Of a stretch of DNA of 64,000 bases, positions 54,765 through 64,000 are shown one piece after another. A program made the translations under genes and the position numbers. How positions within the stretch are numbered: the first letter of the stretch is position 1; each line of letters starts with the position of its first letter. A model generated the notes under the pieces. It saw only the letters and a list, made by a program, of their open reading frames with translations. It was not told the origin of the DNA and did no database searches. The stretch is from contig NC_092678.1 of assembly GCF_964355755.1 (NCBI RefSeq), positions 12,434,922-12,498,921 of the forward strand, given 5' to 3'. The DNA comes from Antedon mediterranea (Eukaryota > Echinodermata > Crinoidea > Comatulida > Antedonidae).

Positions 54765-55438
54765 GTACGTACATAATCAATTTAATTAACTTGACTTAAG
54801 CCAATATGAATATTTATTACTAGAAATTGCAAAGTGATTTTTGATTGATTGAATATTATTCTTTATTTTTCACACAAATCTCTATAAAAAAAAGTGTGAA
54901 AATAGGATAACCATAAGCAAGCAAAGCTTTTAATCTGTGGCACCCTTAACTTTACAAATACATTACAAAAATGTTTTCATGTAGTAAATAAATTATTAAG
55001 GAAAATACAACGTACTATACTATATGTATACATCACAGGCACAGAATATATATGGAAATGTAGTTAATTAATTTAAAACGAAGTTCGAAGTTTGAAGCAG
55101 ATGTATATCAATCTACAAATATTCTCTAAAAAAATATTTAAACGGCGGCTCCAGCCTACTTGAAGATAGAGGGGAATGAAGTTGCAATCTGTGCCGAACA
55201 ATTCGCTCATGATGATCTGTACAGTCGCGAAGTACTATGTTAGCACAACGTGTTTTGATGACGCAGGGCCCTCCTAAAGACACAAATCGCATTTCGATTA
55301 CATTAATGTTGTCTTTTTATGTTATTTGAAATATTTTTCATTATTTTGTTTAAAAAGTTGATAACTACAATAAAACTGCAAAATGCGCTGCAATTTACCT
55401 GTTAAGTTACTTTAATAAAAACATGTTTTGTTTCATAG
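54765..55438. other. Intron between mosaic-gene exons 3 and 4
   Basis: Spans GTACGT to CATAG. Contains no recognised exon. A GC-richer piece near 55,140-55,290 looks like an old repeat. Confidence 0.6.
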
Positions 55439-55555
55439 GTCGGAGTTAATATATCTGCATACATTGGGAATGAGATTGCAGAAGACGGAACACTGTTTGT
55501 AGCCTTACTTTCACCTGATCCGACAGTCATTATCATTCCAGTTATTCATTTCAGG
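55439..55555 (+). CDS. Mosaic extracellular gene, exon 4
   Basis: TTTCATAG acceptor, 39 codons, phase 0-0, GTAAGA donor: VGVNISAYIGNEIAEDGTLF, then PDPTVIIIPVIHFR. Beta-rich and not recognised. Confidence 0.75.
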
Positions 55556-56126
55556 GTAAGAAAAATTGTTATCATAATATTATTCTTAATTATTAGTATT
55601 CATAATAAAGTACTTTCTCTAAATTGCTTTCAACTAAAGAATATTAATGTTTTCAATTTCGATTAAGGTAAGTAAGTAGTAATACAAATATATTTCATCC
55701 CTTATTTATATATTAACACTTTAAATAGAAAAAATTCTGTAACTCCAACTAATAAAATCTTGATGAGATCATGTTGATGATCATTACATATTGATATGAT
55801 AGTTTTAAACATTGATATATGTATTATAAAAAGTGATAATTAAAATTAATAAAATAAACAAATCATGAACCAAACATAAATAACAAATTAGCAATTAACA
55901 GAAAACGCCTGGGAAAAGTTTGACCTAGGAAAAGTTTTAAATATTGAATCATAAGTTTGTTTTATATTATTATAAAACTTATTAGTGGACTCTCTGATTA
56001 CATATTGAAACTTGTTTTTTTTTTTCTTTTAATACCAGAAATAACCCTTTCTTCTATCATAATCATTGTTTATGGAATATTCAACATTTTAGGTACTTTT
56101 GTTTACATCATAACAAATAATTTCAG
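55556..56126. other. Intron between mosaic-gene exons 4 and 5
   Basis: AT-rich, no exon or repeat recognised. Confidence 0.6.
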
Positions 56127-56442
56127 GTATATCTCAAAGACGATGAAACATTCTTCGAAAAAAACCTGACTGATCTCCACAATTTCGAACAAAATGGCCA
56201 GCTTGTTTCGTTATCCTTTCTTCCTGATAGCGGTGGAGAACACAAATTACTTTCACCGATCACTTGTTTGAGTCAAGATGAACAATCTTGCATAACTCTC
56301 ACTATAAGGTCATTTATATCAGACTGTAAGGATGTATGTATTGATAGATATGCAGAATGGGTACGAGCAAGTGAAGATAAATATAATTGTGAGATGACTT
56401 CAATAGATAGTGTTATTGACGAGTTGTATGGCAAGTGCATCG
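56127..56442 (+). CDS. Mosaic extracellular gene, exon 5 (cysteine-containing unknown domain)
   Basis: TTTCAG acceptor, 316 nt, phase 0 in, phase 1 out, GTATGT donor. It encodes VYLKDDETFFEKNLTDLHNF, then a region with Cys in CLSQDEQSCITLTI, DCKDVCIDRYAEWV, YNCEMTSI and YGKCIG. Together with exons 3 and 4 it forms a domain of about 195 residues whose family I do not recognise. Confidence 0.8.
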
Positions 56443-56744
56443 GTATGTAGAACAATGAAATTAATATTTTTAATTTTGTGTTAACATTTTTTTTTAATTA
56501 AATTTTTAAACATTTAATCGTTATCAAAATAATTATCAAAATAATTATAATTAATAATTCTTTACCATTCTGATATTGTGAAATACGAAACCAGAGAAGA
56601 ATTAGTATAAATAATTGTGCTAATTTTTAACAGCACAGCCTAACTAATTATTATTAATGCATTATGAATATGTAATAAGTACAAATATTGCATCGTATTT
56701 TTTTCAAATACCATTGCATATTATCATTATCATTTACAATTTAG

Positions 56745-56940
56745 TTGCACCAATCATTACGTCAGTCAGTAGTTCAATGAACATCAATTCAGAAGAAAGT
56801 GTCACATTGTATTGTGTAGCGTCTGGAGTTCCAGCAGCGATTGTTCAATGGGGGAAATTCACTGAAGCAGATAAATACGTACCAGTTACAGAGCCATCTA
56901 CTAGACAAGCAGTTTACGAACTAATGGATTTGTCAGCAAC
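56745..56940 (+). CDS. Mosaic extracellular gene, Ig-domain exon, first part
   Basis: AATTTAG acceptor, 196 nt, phase 1 in, phase 2 out, GTAGGC donor. Immunoglobulin I/V-type start: ITSVSSSMNINSEESVTLYC, then VPAAIVQWGKF. The first Ig Cys and the core Trp are present. Confidence 0.85.
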
Positions 56941-57138
56941 GTAGGCATAATTAGTTTTTATCATTATCTATTGAACATCCTCATTCTTTCTTTGATTCGT
57001 CTTTCGGTCGGGCTTTTAAGTATATGAATCATGCAATACCAGAAAATATAAACACCTAAAAACAAGGTAATATTGTCTTCTTTTTTTCTCAGATCTTATT
57101 TTTTAAAATAAACTTTAAGGTGTGTTTTTGTATTAAAG

Positions 57139-57206
57139 GTATGTTTGCCGTGTTTGGAATATCGCAGGCACAATTCTCAGTGAGACTGTGGTTATTTCAT
57201 TACAAG
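57139..57206 (+). CDS. Mosaic extracellular gene, Ig-domain exon, second part
   Basis: TTAAAG acceptor, 68 nt. It completes the Ig fold with YVCRVWNIAGTILSETVVIS (Y.C plus N.AG). A GTAAAT donor (phase 1) at 57,207 would continue the gene to the right. Reading through instead gives LQGK and a stop at once, so a short isoform ending here is possible. No later exon was found. Confidence 0.8.
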
Positions 57207-58519
57207 GTAAATAAATGATCGGATAATAGAATATTAAATATAACATGCATGATTCCTACCTTACAATGTATACTATGACCACTCAATCCCATCTGATCTT
57301 TTTTCACATTATCTTCTAAAACTTCCACTGAGGGCATGTCATAGTTATTGTTTTCTCAAGTAAAATTGTTTTCTGCTCTCTTTTTTTACTCGGGGTACCC
57401 GAGTCTAGGACTTACTCATTTTCTCCTCCATCTGGACACTATTAAGTAAAAAGTGCGATTTATAAAGTACTACTCCTCCCTTATTCGTTGTAGTATTGAG
57501 CTGGGATTTGGCATGAATATACTACAGCGACATGTCCTCAAAGCTATAGAGCCGGATTTTTTATTTGTTAATTAATTGTTTAATTAAGAAGCCACAATGT
57601 GTGACATACCACACAGCGTTATGTTGTTATATGCGGCTTCTTGTACTAATAATTGGAATTTACCACGTATAGAAAATAGAAACATTGTTGTTTCTATGAT
57701 GCACATTAACAGAAGGTATACTTTTGTTAAATTTCATCGAAGAATGTAATTTATGATAAAAATTAGAATGTTGTAAATGTAAGTTGTAGACAAATAAGTT
57801 TCTCAGTGATTGGCCGTACAAATTTGCCACACAAAGAAATACATAGCGAACTAATGTTCATTATTATATTTATTTTTAAAGTTCATAGCATTCTTTACAG
57901 TAATGAGATTTTAAACGTGATACATGCGAAATGTAATTATAATAATCGTTATATCCCACTACATAAATCCGAATACAAATACATTATTTAAATAATACTG
58001 TATATCTAAAATCCAAAGTTAAATTTCAAACAAAGAGACCAAAAATAATTCCAAAAAAACATTTTAAAGTCACATATTGTTCACTTTGACCAACAGTTGG
58101 ATCGAAAAAAAAATATTACTTGAAAACTTAAATTTAACAGTTTATTTTGTCTCCTTTTGTAGTGAAATAATTTTGTTTGGGATTTTTTATTCTACGGAAG
58201 TGAATGTCTTAATTCTTTCATGATTTTGGGTGATAATGCATTTTTAAGTTTTGCGTACACGATTATTTCTTAAGATTATACACTCTTTCATTGTTACAGT
58301 ACTTTATGATATTCAAAATGTACGCATTTACAGAGGAAAGGTTAGACTTGTCCCAAATTCTTTTTTATATAGTTCACCAGTCGGCATTTCGATGTTACGA
58401 GCTCAAATAGGATACGTATAAAAAGCCATATGTGCCAAAATATTTATCTTTTTACTAATAATAAGTCAAAACCCTTTCTAGAACCCAGACTAAGGAAAGA
58501 TAACATACTGCAGTAAAAC
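57207..58519. other. Non-coding stretch, old repeat pieces
   Basis: No exon recognised. The palindrome CTCGGGGTACCCGAG at about 57,390 and the piece GACATGTCCTCAAAGCTATA look repeat-derived. Confidence 0.4.
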
Positions 58520-59260
58520 TAGTGCATTGAACTTATAAACAGTACAAGTAGTTGCTGGTCTCCAGCAATTGGTACATGTTTGTGAAGAGTTTTCGTAAGA
58601 GAATGATGTTTTATTTAATGATAAGAAATCTTTTTGTATGTGCTTCTGTCCTCGTACTTGCAAACTTGAAGGTAATTCTATTACTAAACTTTTTGGTAAA
58701 AAATTTGCTTATATTGAGAAAGGTACCTACCTTGGTCATATTCTTATGTGTGATTGCAGTGATGAGGCTGACATTCAAAGTCAGTACAGATCTTTGTGTA
58801 TTAGAAGCAACTCACTCAATCGCAAATTTATGAAATGCTATTACCAATGTTAAATGTTGTCTCTTTAGATCTTACTGTATTAATATGTATTGTGCTGCCC
58901 TTTGGTGTACGGTAACTATCGTATGAAAAATATTAGATCTCTTAATGTATGTTACAATAATGCTCTGTGCCGTATATTTAATGTCTCTAGAAGTAGTAGT
59001 GCCAGTGCAATGTTTATTGAACATGGTGACCCTTCCTTTAATGAGTACATGCGAAAATCTACCTATGGAAGTTTCATGCAACGTATGTTGAATAGTGGTA
59101 ACATCCTTGTTGCTTGTGTTTGCAAAAATATGCTCCATAACTCCAAAATGTATTGTAGATGGAGAAGCATTCTATATACTTAAGTTTAGAGCTTACGATT
59201 TTTGTTTTGTTTATACGTTTATTAATATGGATGATATTTCCGAAATAAAAAGAAATTGAA
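58520..59260 (+). pseudogene. LINE ORF2 C-terminal remnant and 3' end
   Basis: Shifting plus-strand frames read CKLEGNSITKLFGKKFAYIE, YLGHILMCDCSDEADIQSQY and IRSNSLNRKFMKC (the post-RT region). They continue with CYNNALCRIFNVSRSSSASA and MFIEHGDPSFNEYMRKSTYG. A short 3' end with AAATTGAATTGAATAA follows. Several frameshifts make it inactive. Confidence 0.7.
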
Positions 59261-59269
59261 TTGAATAAC

Positions 59270-60080
59270 TGCTGATGACTTTCACGTTTTTGTTGGTCAT
59301 TGGACTGTATTATGCACTTTCAGATGCAAACAATAAAAAGACGTTTATACGAATAAATACGGTATTTAAATGTACTGTGAAAAGGGTGATTAAGTAATGC
59401 ATTCAACTGTTATGCCCATAACAATTTTATAGACACATCGTTTATTTATTTATTTATTTATTTTCAATCTTTCTACATAGCAAAAAAACAAACATATAAG
59501 TATAACAGGGGAGTAGCGGAAAAGCAAAAGTATAAAACTGTCATCTTGTGATGTGCTTGACCAGCTCCTGTCAACTTGAACGATACAATAAAACCGACAT
59601 TTAACAAATTTAGAAAAATACATAGAAAATATGGTATAATAAAATGTTAACAAAAGTGTAATAAAAATGCAATTGCTATCTGAACAATCTGATTGTGTAA
59701 AAGTTAAAAAGTCTGATTGTATAAAAGTTAAAAATTCTGATTGTATAAAAGTTAAAAATTATGATTGTATTAAAGTTAAAAATTCTGATTGTATAAAAGT
59801 TAAAAATTCTGATTGTATAAAAGTTAAAAATTCTGATTGTATAAAAGTTAAAAAGGTAAAAATTCAAAGTAGGTACAATCATGTTAATAAAAATATGAAC
59901 AGTTAAAAATCTATAAAATGTTGCTCTAAACTGTGTTTAAACTTAAAAAACGACTCTTCATTTAAATTAAATTTACATTTTAACATTAAAATTTGCCAAA
60001 AATACACAAATTAGAGACTGCTCATTGCTTTGCTCAACCCAAGCAAATAAGTAACAGTTATTTGGTGAAAATTTCGTGCT
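59270..60080 (-). repeat. Dispersed repeat, inverted partner of 4,690-5,215
   Basis: Shared blocks at both ends (GACTTTCACGTTTTTGTTGG and GTGCTGCAAATGATACTG) match 4,690-5,215 on the opposite strand. The middle has been replaced or enlarged by a minisatellite. Confidence 0.6.
59688..59855. repeat. 24-bp minisatellite, 7 copies
   Basis: Unit TCTGATTGTATAAAAGTT plus AAAAAT. The frame SDCIKVKN is a by-product of a 24-base unit. Confidence 0.95.
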
Positions 60081-60211
60081 GCAAATGATACTGTTTTTAT
60101 CTTTTTTTAAATTTTACTTTTTGTCGACATTTTGTTTGAATCACATGACCTAAATAGTAAACAAATGAATAGTGATCTAGTTTATACATGTGACCTGAAT
60201 ATATAAACAAG

Positions 60212-60820
60212 ATATCGCTAGTCACTACGTGTCACCAAATATCGCTAGTCACTACGTGTAACCAAATATCGCTAGTCACTACGTGTCACCAAATATCGCT
60301 AGTCACTACGTGTCACCAAATATCGCTAGTCACTACGTGTCACCAAATATCGCTAGTCACTACGTGTCACCAAATATCGCTAATCACTACGTGTCACCAA
60401 ATATCGCTAATCACTACGTGTCACCAAATATCGCTAGTCACTACATGTCACCAAATATCGCTAGTCACTACGTGTGACCAAAAATCGCTAGACACTACGT
60501 GTGACCAAATATCGCTAGTCACTACGTGTCACCAAATATCGCTAGTCACTACGTGTCACCAAATATCGCTAGTCACTACATGTCACCAAATATCGCTAGT
60601 CACTACGTGTCACCAAATATCGCTAGTCACTACGTGTCACCAAATATCGCTAGTCACTACGTGTCACCAAATATCGCTAGTCACTACGTGTCACCAAATA
60701 TCGCTAGACACTACGTGTGACCAAAAATCGCTAGACACTACGTGTGACCAAATATCGCTAGTCACTACATGTGACCAAATATCACTAGTCACTACATGTG
60801 ACTAAATATCGCTAGTCACT
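60212..60820. repeat. 27-bp minisatellite, about 22 copies
   Basis: Unit ACCAAATATCGCTAGTCACT plus ACGTGTC, very uniform in the middle and decaying at the right end. Because 27 is a multiple of 3, it gives long open frames (SPNIASHYV) that are not evidence of a gene. Confidence 0.95.
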
Positions 60821-61187
60821 AATTGATCTAGTTATTATATATGTGACAAAATATCAACAATCTAGTTACGATTTGCGATTGAATATAAATGACCTAGTCA
60901 TCATATGAAACCAATTACCAACAATCTAAACCAAGTACACAGCCTACAACTGCTGTGATTTTCGGCCAACATTTTCTGTTCCACTTTTTGGTTGGGATCT
61001 AGTTTTTGACAGAAAGCAACATAATAACATTTAGGAAAGTGGGTTAAAAAAAAGGAATGTTGCTGTATTCTTTTTTAATGTGATTGATTGACTTGAACAT
61101 TTGTTATTTGTTGTACTTTACAATGGTCATGCGTTAGTGCAGTATCTTAATGAAGTATTTGGCCAATAAACATCTTTTTTAATATTG
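60821..61187. other. Non-coding stretch
   Basis: No exon recognised between the 27-bp minisatellite and the seryl-tRNA synthetase stop codon. The first 100 bases are decayed minisatellite. Confidence 0.45.
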
Positions 61188-61333
61188 TTATTCTAGTTTC
61201 ATGTCTTCAATCTTGGCAGAGACATCTTCTGTTTTTCCTTTTTTCTTTCCTCCTTCTTTTTGTTTCTTCTGTTTCTTTCCTTGTTGTTCTTCAATTGGTG
61301 CTGATTTAGTGAATTTAATTAATTCTTTCAAGC
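61188..61333 (-). CDS. SARS1: Seryl-tRNA synthetase C-terminal exon
   Basis: TTATTGCAG acceptor, then LKELIKFTKSAPIEE and the lysine-rich tail GKKQKKQKEGGKKKGK, ending DMKLE and TAA. Animal cytosolic SerRS ends in just such a basic extension after an L.E.I.FVK.APIE block. The intron before it joins in phase 1 using a GTGAGG donor. The basic tail is thought to aid tRNA binding and nuclear import. Only the last two exons of the gene are present here. Confidence 0.8.
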
Positions 61334-61564
61334 CTGCAATAAACACAACACCATATACATGAGCTACATATACAATATTTATATACAAAAAACAAATTAT
61401 CTTAGTTTCAACTCCTGAAGAATAACAATCGGTACACTCTACAAAGTGCTGAAATCAAACTATAATGAAACCAGACATGGCTACAACGACTCAACGTATG
61501 CAAACAAAATGTCTTTGGAGGGTTTGTTTTTCTTTTACTTAAACAAAATTAATTTTTACCTCAC

Positions 61565-61657
61565 TAGGCACAAATGGTCGTAGAACTTCTGGAACAACAA
61601 TGCCCTCTTCAGTTTGATTATTTTCTAGTATACAGCAGATGATTTTGTAAAATATGA
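61565..61657 (-). CDS. SARS1: Seryl-tRNA synthetase penultimate exon, 5'-truncated
   Basis: KIICCILENNQTEEGIVVPE and VLRPFVPS correspond to the end of the class II catalytic core (the E..Q...G...VPE.LRP motif). Homology is lost upstream of KIICC in repetitive AT-rich DNA, and no acceptor fits there. The rest of SerRS should lie at higher coordinates, but that space holds the plexin gene. It is therefore probably a partial duplicate or a rearranged gene end. Confidence 0.75.
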
Positions 61658-61689
61658 ATAATATTAAAATACCTAAGTGCATACAATAT

Positions 61690-61845
61690 TTAATGATATT
61701 TTAATATTAATATATGTTATATATTTTAATATTAATATAATGTTATATATTTTAATATTAATATATGTTATATATTTTAATATTAATATATGTTATATGT
61801 TTTAATATTAATATATGTTATATATTTTAATATTAATATATGTTT
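61690..61845. repeat. AT-rich tandem repeat, about 25-bp unit
   Basis: About six copies of TATATTTTAATATTAATATA with TGTTA, just upstream of the truncated SerRS exon. Confidence 0.9.
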
Positions 61846-62167
61846 AACTGCACTGCACTTCTCATCTGATATTATAACAATTTCATCAGATCTTTAAGTG
61901 TTTTATTTAACTGGGTTTGTCAATTTGGGAAACTAAACTGATTTTATGCAACTTTACTACAATTTAATAATTTAGTTGCTTGTATTGTATAGAATTTATG
62001 AGTATGAAATGTCTAAGAAATGCACATACAGAATAGTACATAAATGTGAAGTTTACTGTTTATATTTGACTACAATGTTGTACAAATTATGAGCATTGAG
62101 CATGGCACAAAGTAAGGACGTAAAACATTGAGTACAGTGATAAAGTGACTTGCAACATAATTACTGT
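61846..62167. other. Intergenic stretch after plexin
   Basis: No exon recognised. Confidence 0.45.
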
Positions 62168-62299
62168 TTAATGAACATAAGGATTTTTAGAATTTTGACT
62201 GGTAGATGATTCTTCGTTAGGTTCTGCAAAGACGCTCCGCAACTGACGTAAATTGCGTTGTGTTTCATATCCCTCGTCTTGCTGGAGAAGACTTGTAAG
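62168..62299 (-). CDS. Plexin-like gene, terminal exon
   Basis: TTTTAATACAG acceptor, then LTSLLQQDEGYETQRNLRQL, RSVFAEPNEESST and a stop after NPYVH. It matches in layout the last helix region of the plexin cytoplasmic GAP domain (L..L..D.....+L...L..V). Entry in phase 0 from the exon at 62,729. Confidence 0.6.
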   Translation of the reverse strand, partial: LTSLLQQDEGYETQRNLRQLRSVFAEPNEESSTSQNSKNPYVH

Positions 62300-62728
62300 C
62301 TGTATTAAAACAAACACAACATTATGTGAGGTTCAGTTTAAGAAAAAGGACAAACATTTTTATTGCATCGAATTATGAGGAATTCTGAACGCAAAAGGCC
62401 TTCATTTACAGCTGGTAAATTATCATAGAACCTGATCAAAATTGTATAACAAAAGGGTGTCAGCATCAACTTTGGTGTGTGACCATGTTATGATGAATAT
62501 AAAGAAAGAACAGGCTTATGAAAGATATCATTCAGGGAAGTACTGTATACAAAAAACTGTTAAAATAATTAAGAATGTGTCTTGATGTTAGAATTTGGAA
62601 AAGTCACAGAACTGATAGGAAGAGAAGCTACAATATCAAAACACGGATTGGTTTTTAATGGATTGCAAAGAAAATAAAAAATACATAAAAAAAATGTTTG
62701 GCTGTTCCATTAGAATATTGAAACTTAC

Positions 62729-62795
62729 CTTATCTGTGTGGTCTTTTAGATAGGTGAAAAGGTGCTCAAGTGTACTGGTTCGGCTAAAAATATCT
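62729..62795 (-). CDS. Plexin-like gene, penultimate exon
   Basis: ATTTCAG acceptor, DIFSRTSTLEHLFTYLKDHT and DK, GTAAGT donor. It corresponds to the helix before the plexin C-terminus (NT..AL..+..Y...Y.D). Its start needs a different phase from the end of the 62,906 exon under simple GT-AG reading, so a small exon or alternative site may be missing. Confidence 0.55.
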
Positions 62796-62905
62796 CTGAA
62801 ATTCTATTTTTAAAATATAAATTCATTAAATTAAACTCACAAAACTTTTATTTTAAATATTCTGGAAATGTTTGAACAACATATAAAAAAAACTATTATT
62901 CTTAC

Positions 62906-63043
62906 TTTGCCAGAATTGTGTAGTTCTTGGACAAAGCTTGCACGCTGGAACTCCGCTGTCTGAACCTTCTTATAGAAATTGTCAACAAGACTTCTGTAGT
63001 GTGGCATTTCTTTTGTATACAGCAAACGGTTTACTTCAGATTC
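62906..63043 (-). CDS. Plexin-like gene, cytoplasmic-domain exon
   Basis: TTTCAAAG acceptor, 46 codons, phase 0-0, GTAAGA donor. ESEVNRLLYTKEMPHYRSLV then DNFYKKV follows the plexin signature K(D/E)S..N+LLY.+(D/E)IP.Y+..V..YY..I, near the end of the intracellular RasGAP-like domain. Plexins are semaphorin receptors whose cytoplasmic domain acts on Rap GTPases. Upstream exons lie beyond the right edge. Confidence 0.7.
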
Positions 63044-63766
63044 CTTTGAAATAAAATAAATACATCGAATAAAATCCTAATTTTGAAAATTTGGTTGCTC
63101 TTGACATAAAGTAATTAATTAAAAAACAATGAACATATAATATAGTTATTAAAATAAAGTAATGAGTATTAATCTATTCATAAAACACATTGCCTTGACA
63201 TTTGTGGCGATAGTTTGAAGGTAAAATGAACAAAACAAATGTATACAATTAAAAACAAACAAAAACTATAATAAAACCATAAAAACATTGCATTGACATT
63301 TTGGGAAAGAAAAAAAAAAACAATAATATATGAAATAAAAAACGATATTGAAATAAATTAATGAGTATTAATTTATTCATAAAACAAATTGCCTTGACAT
63401 TTGTGGCAATAGTTTGAAAATTAAAATGAACAACAACAAAAACAATGTATAAATTTAATAACCAAAAATAAACCATAAAATAAAACCATAAAACATTGCC
63501 TTGACATTTTTGGCAAGAAAAAAAGCCAATAATATATGAAATAAAAAACGAAACACAAACCATACAAATAAAACTATAAAATCATTACCTTAATATGTTT
63601 GGCAATTGTTTGAAGGTAAAAAAAATGTATGATTTATTGTTTGTATCAGTAACCACTGCTGCTATTTACTATGGGTGCTTAAGTACAATATTTCCTAACC
63701 ATAACTAGCGGCAGATGTATATAGATTTTTATCAGATCAATAAAGGATATGTATCGTTGGCTCATT
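63044..63766. repeat. Plexin intron with imperfect tandem duplication
   Basis: Blocks GCCTTGACATTTGTGGC.A and ATAATATATGAAATAAAAAA recur at about 190-bp spacing between 63,190 and 63,600. Confidence 0.7.
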
Positions 63767-63767
63767 T

Positions 63768-63965
63768 TCAACACCATGTTGAACGATACTGGTCCCTGGC
63801 AGTGAACCTACTAGGCCTACAACACCATGTTGGACGATACTGGTCCCTAGCAGTGAACCTACTAGGCCTACAACACCATGTTGGACGATACTGGTCCCTG
63901 GCAGTGAACCTACTAGGCCTACAACACCATGTTGGACGATACTGGTCCCTGGCAGTGAACCTACT
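63768..63965. repeat. 51-bp minisatellite, four copies
   Basis: Unit CAACACCATGTTGGACGATA, CTGGTCCCTGGCAGTGAACC, TACTAGGCCTA, nearly identical between copies. It ends next to a plexin splice donor. Confidence 0.95.
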
Positions 63966-63968
63966 TAC

Positions 63969-64000
63969 TTTTGTGAGTTGTATTTTCTTTGGTGAGCAAG
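63969..64000 (-). CDS. Plexin-like gene, exon running off the window
   Basis: The minus strand from 64,000 reads (C)SPKKIQLTK up to a GTAAGT donor in phase 0. Joined to the next exon it gives LTK|ESEVNRLLY, the LGKDSP.NKLLY-type junction of plexins. Confidence 0.5.

Noticed and set aside
60212-60820. Regular repeats resembling a CRISPR array
   Set aside because: The units are directly adjacent 27-bp tandem copies without unique spacers, in an animal genome. It is a minisatellite.

Overview
This is a eukaryotic, animal nuclear window. It is very AT-rich, genes are split by GT-AG introns, and most of the sequence is transposable elements and simple repeats. Recurrent short GGCCTA-type words, a Gmr1-like Ty3/gypsy element (a group described from deuterostomes), Penelope elements, and homologues of INSM, FGF, plexin and seryl-tRNA synthetase suggest a marine deuterostome invertebrate. 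An echinoderm is my best guess, but this is inference.

Layout. 1-3,000: broken LINEs and a Penelope (PLE) terminal junction. 3,044-3,730 (-): an INSM-like SNAG zinc-finger gene that stops after its second finger. 5,830-6,272 (-): two exon-like segments of an unrecognised extracellular protein. 6,640-9,500: tetranucleotide repeat, tandem duplication, and a 901-bp foldback DNA transposon with a 9-bp target duplication. 9,530-14,460: a LINE split by a 3.2-kb TTAA-flanked transposon. That transposon carries a THAP-domain gene (-) and a gene (+) encoding the intracellular domain otherwise known from the P2X7 receptor; both are decayed. 15,345-20,170: a repeat, then a degenerate gypsy element with integrase upstream of reverse transcriptase.

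20,380-27,265: a triplicated segment built around PLE 3' ends. Two copies carry the same candidate first exon. 28,250-30,720: a degenerate LINE interrupted by a hairpin transposon. 31,490-35,256 (-): a complete three-exon FGF-family gene, with a LINE tail and small transposons in its second intron. 35,616-35,687 (-): a tRNA-Thr gene just upstream. 36,000-41,100: repeats, a large inverted repeat and a hammerhead-ribozyme motif. 41,690-48,445: a 6.8-kb DNA transposon whose two ends are long minisatellite arrays. 48,484-49,140: a PLE GIY-YIG endonuclease fragment, followed by a tRNA-derived SINE.

49,699-49,985 (-): one orphan F5/8 type C (discoidin) exon. 53,323-57,206 (+): seven exons of a mosaic extracellular gene (EGF, LDLa, an unrecognised region, Ig). 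58,520-60,820: a LINE 3' end and two minisatellites. 61,188-61,657 (-): only the last two exons of seryl-tRNA synthetase. 62,168-64,000 (-): the 3' end of a plexin gene that runs off the window.

The host genes are signalling or extracellular components plus one housekeeping fragment. They do not form one pathway. The most unusual item is the TTAA transposon carrying a P2X7-type domain. Calls rest on reading translations, motifs and splice sites by eye; no database search was possible.
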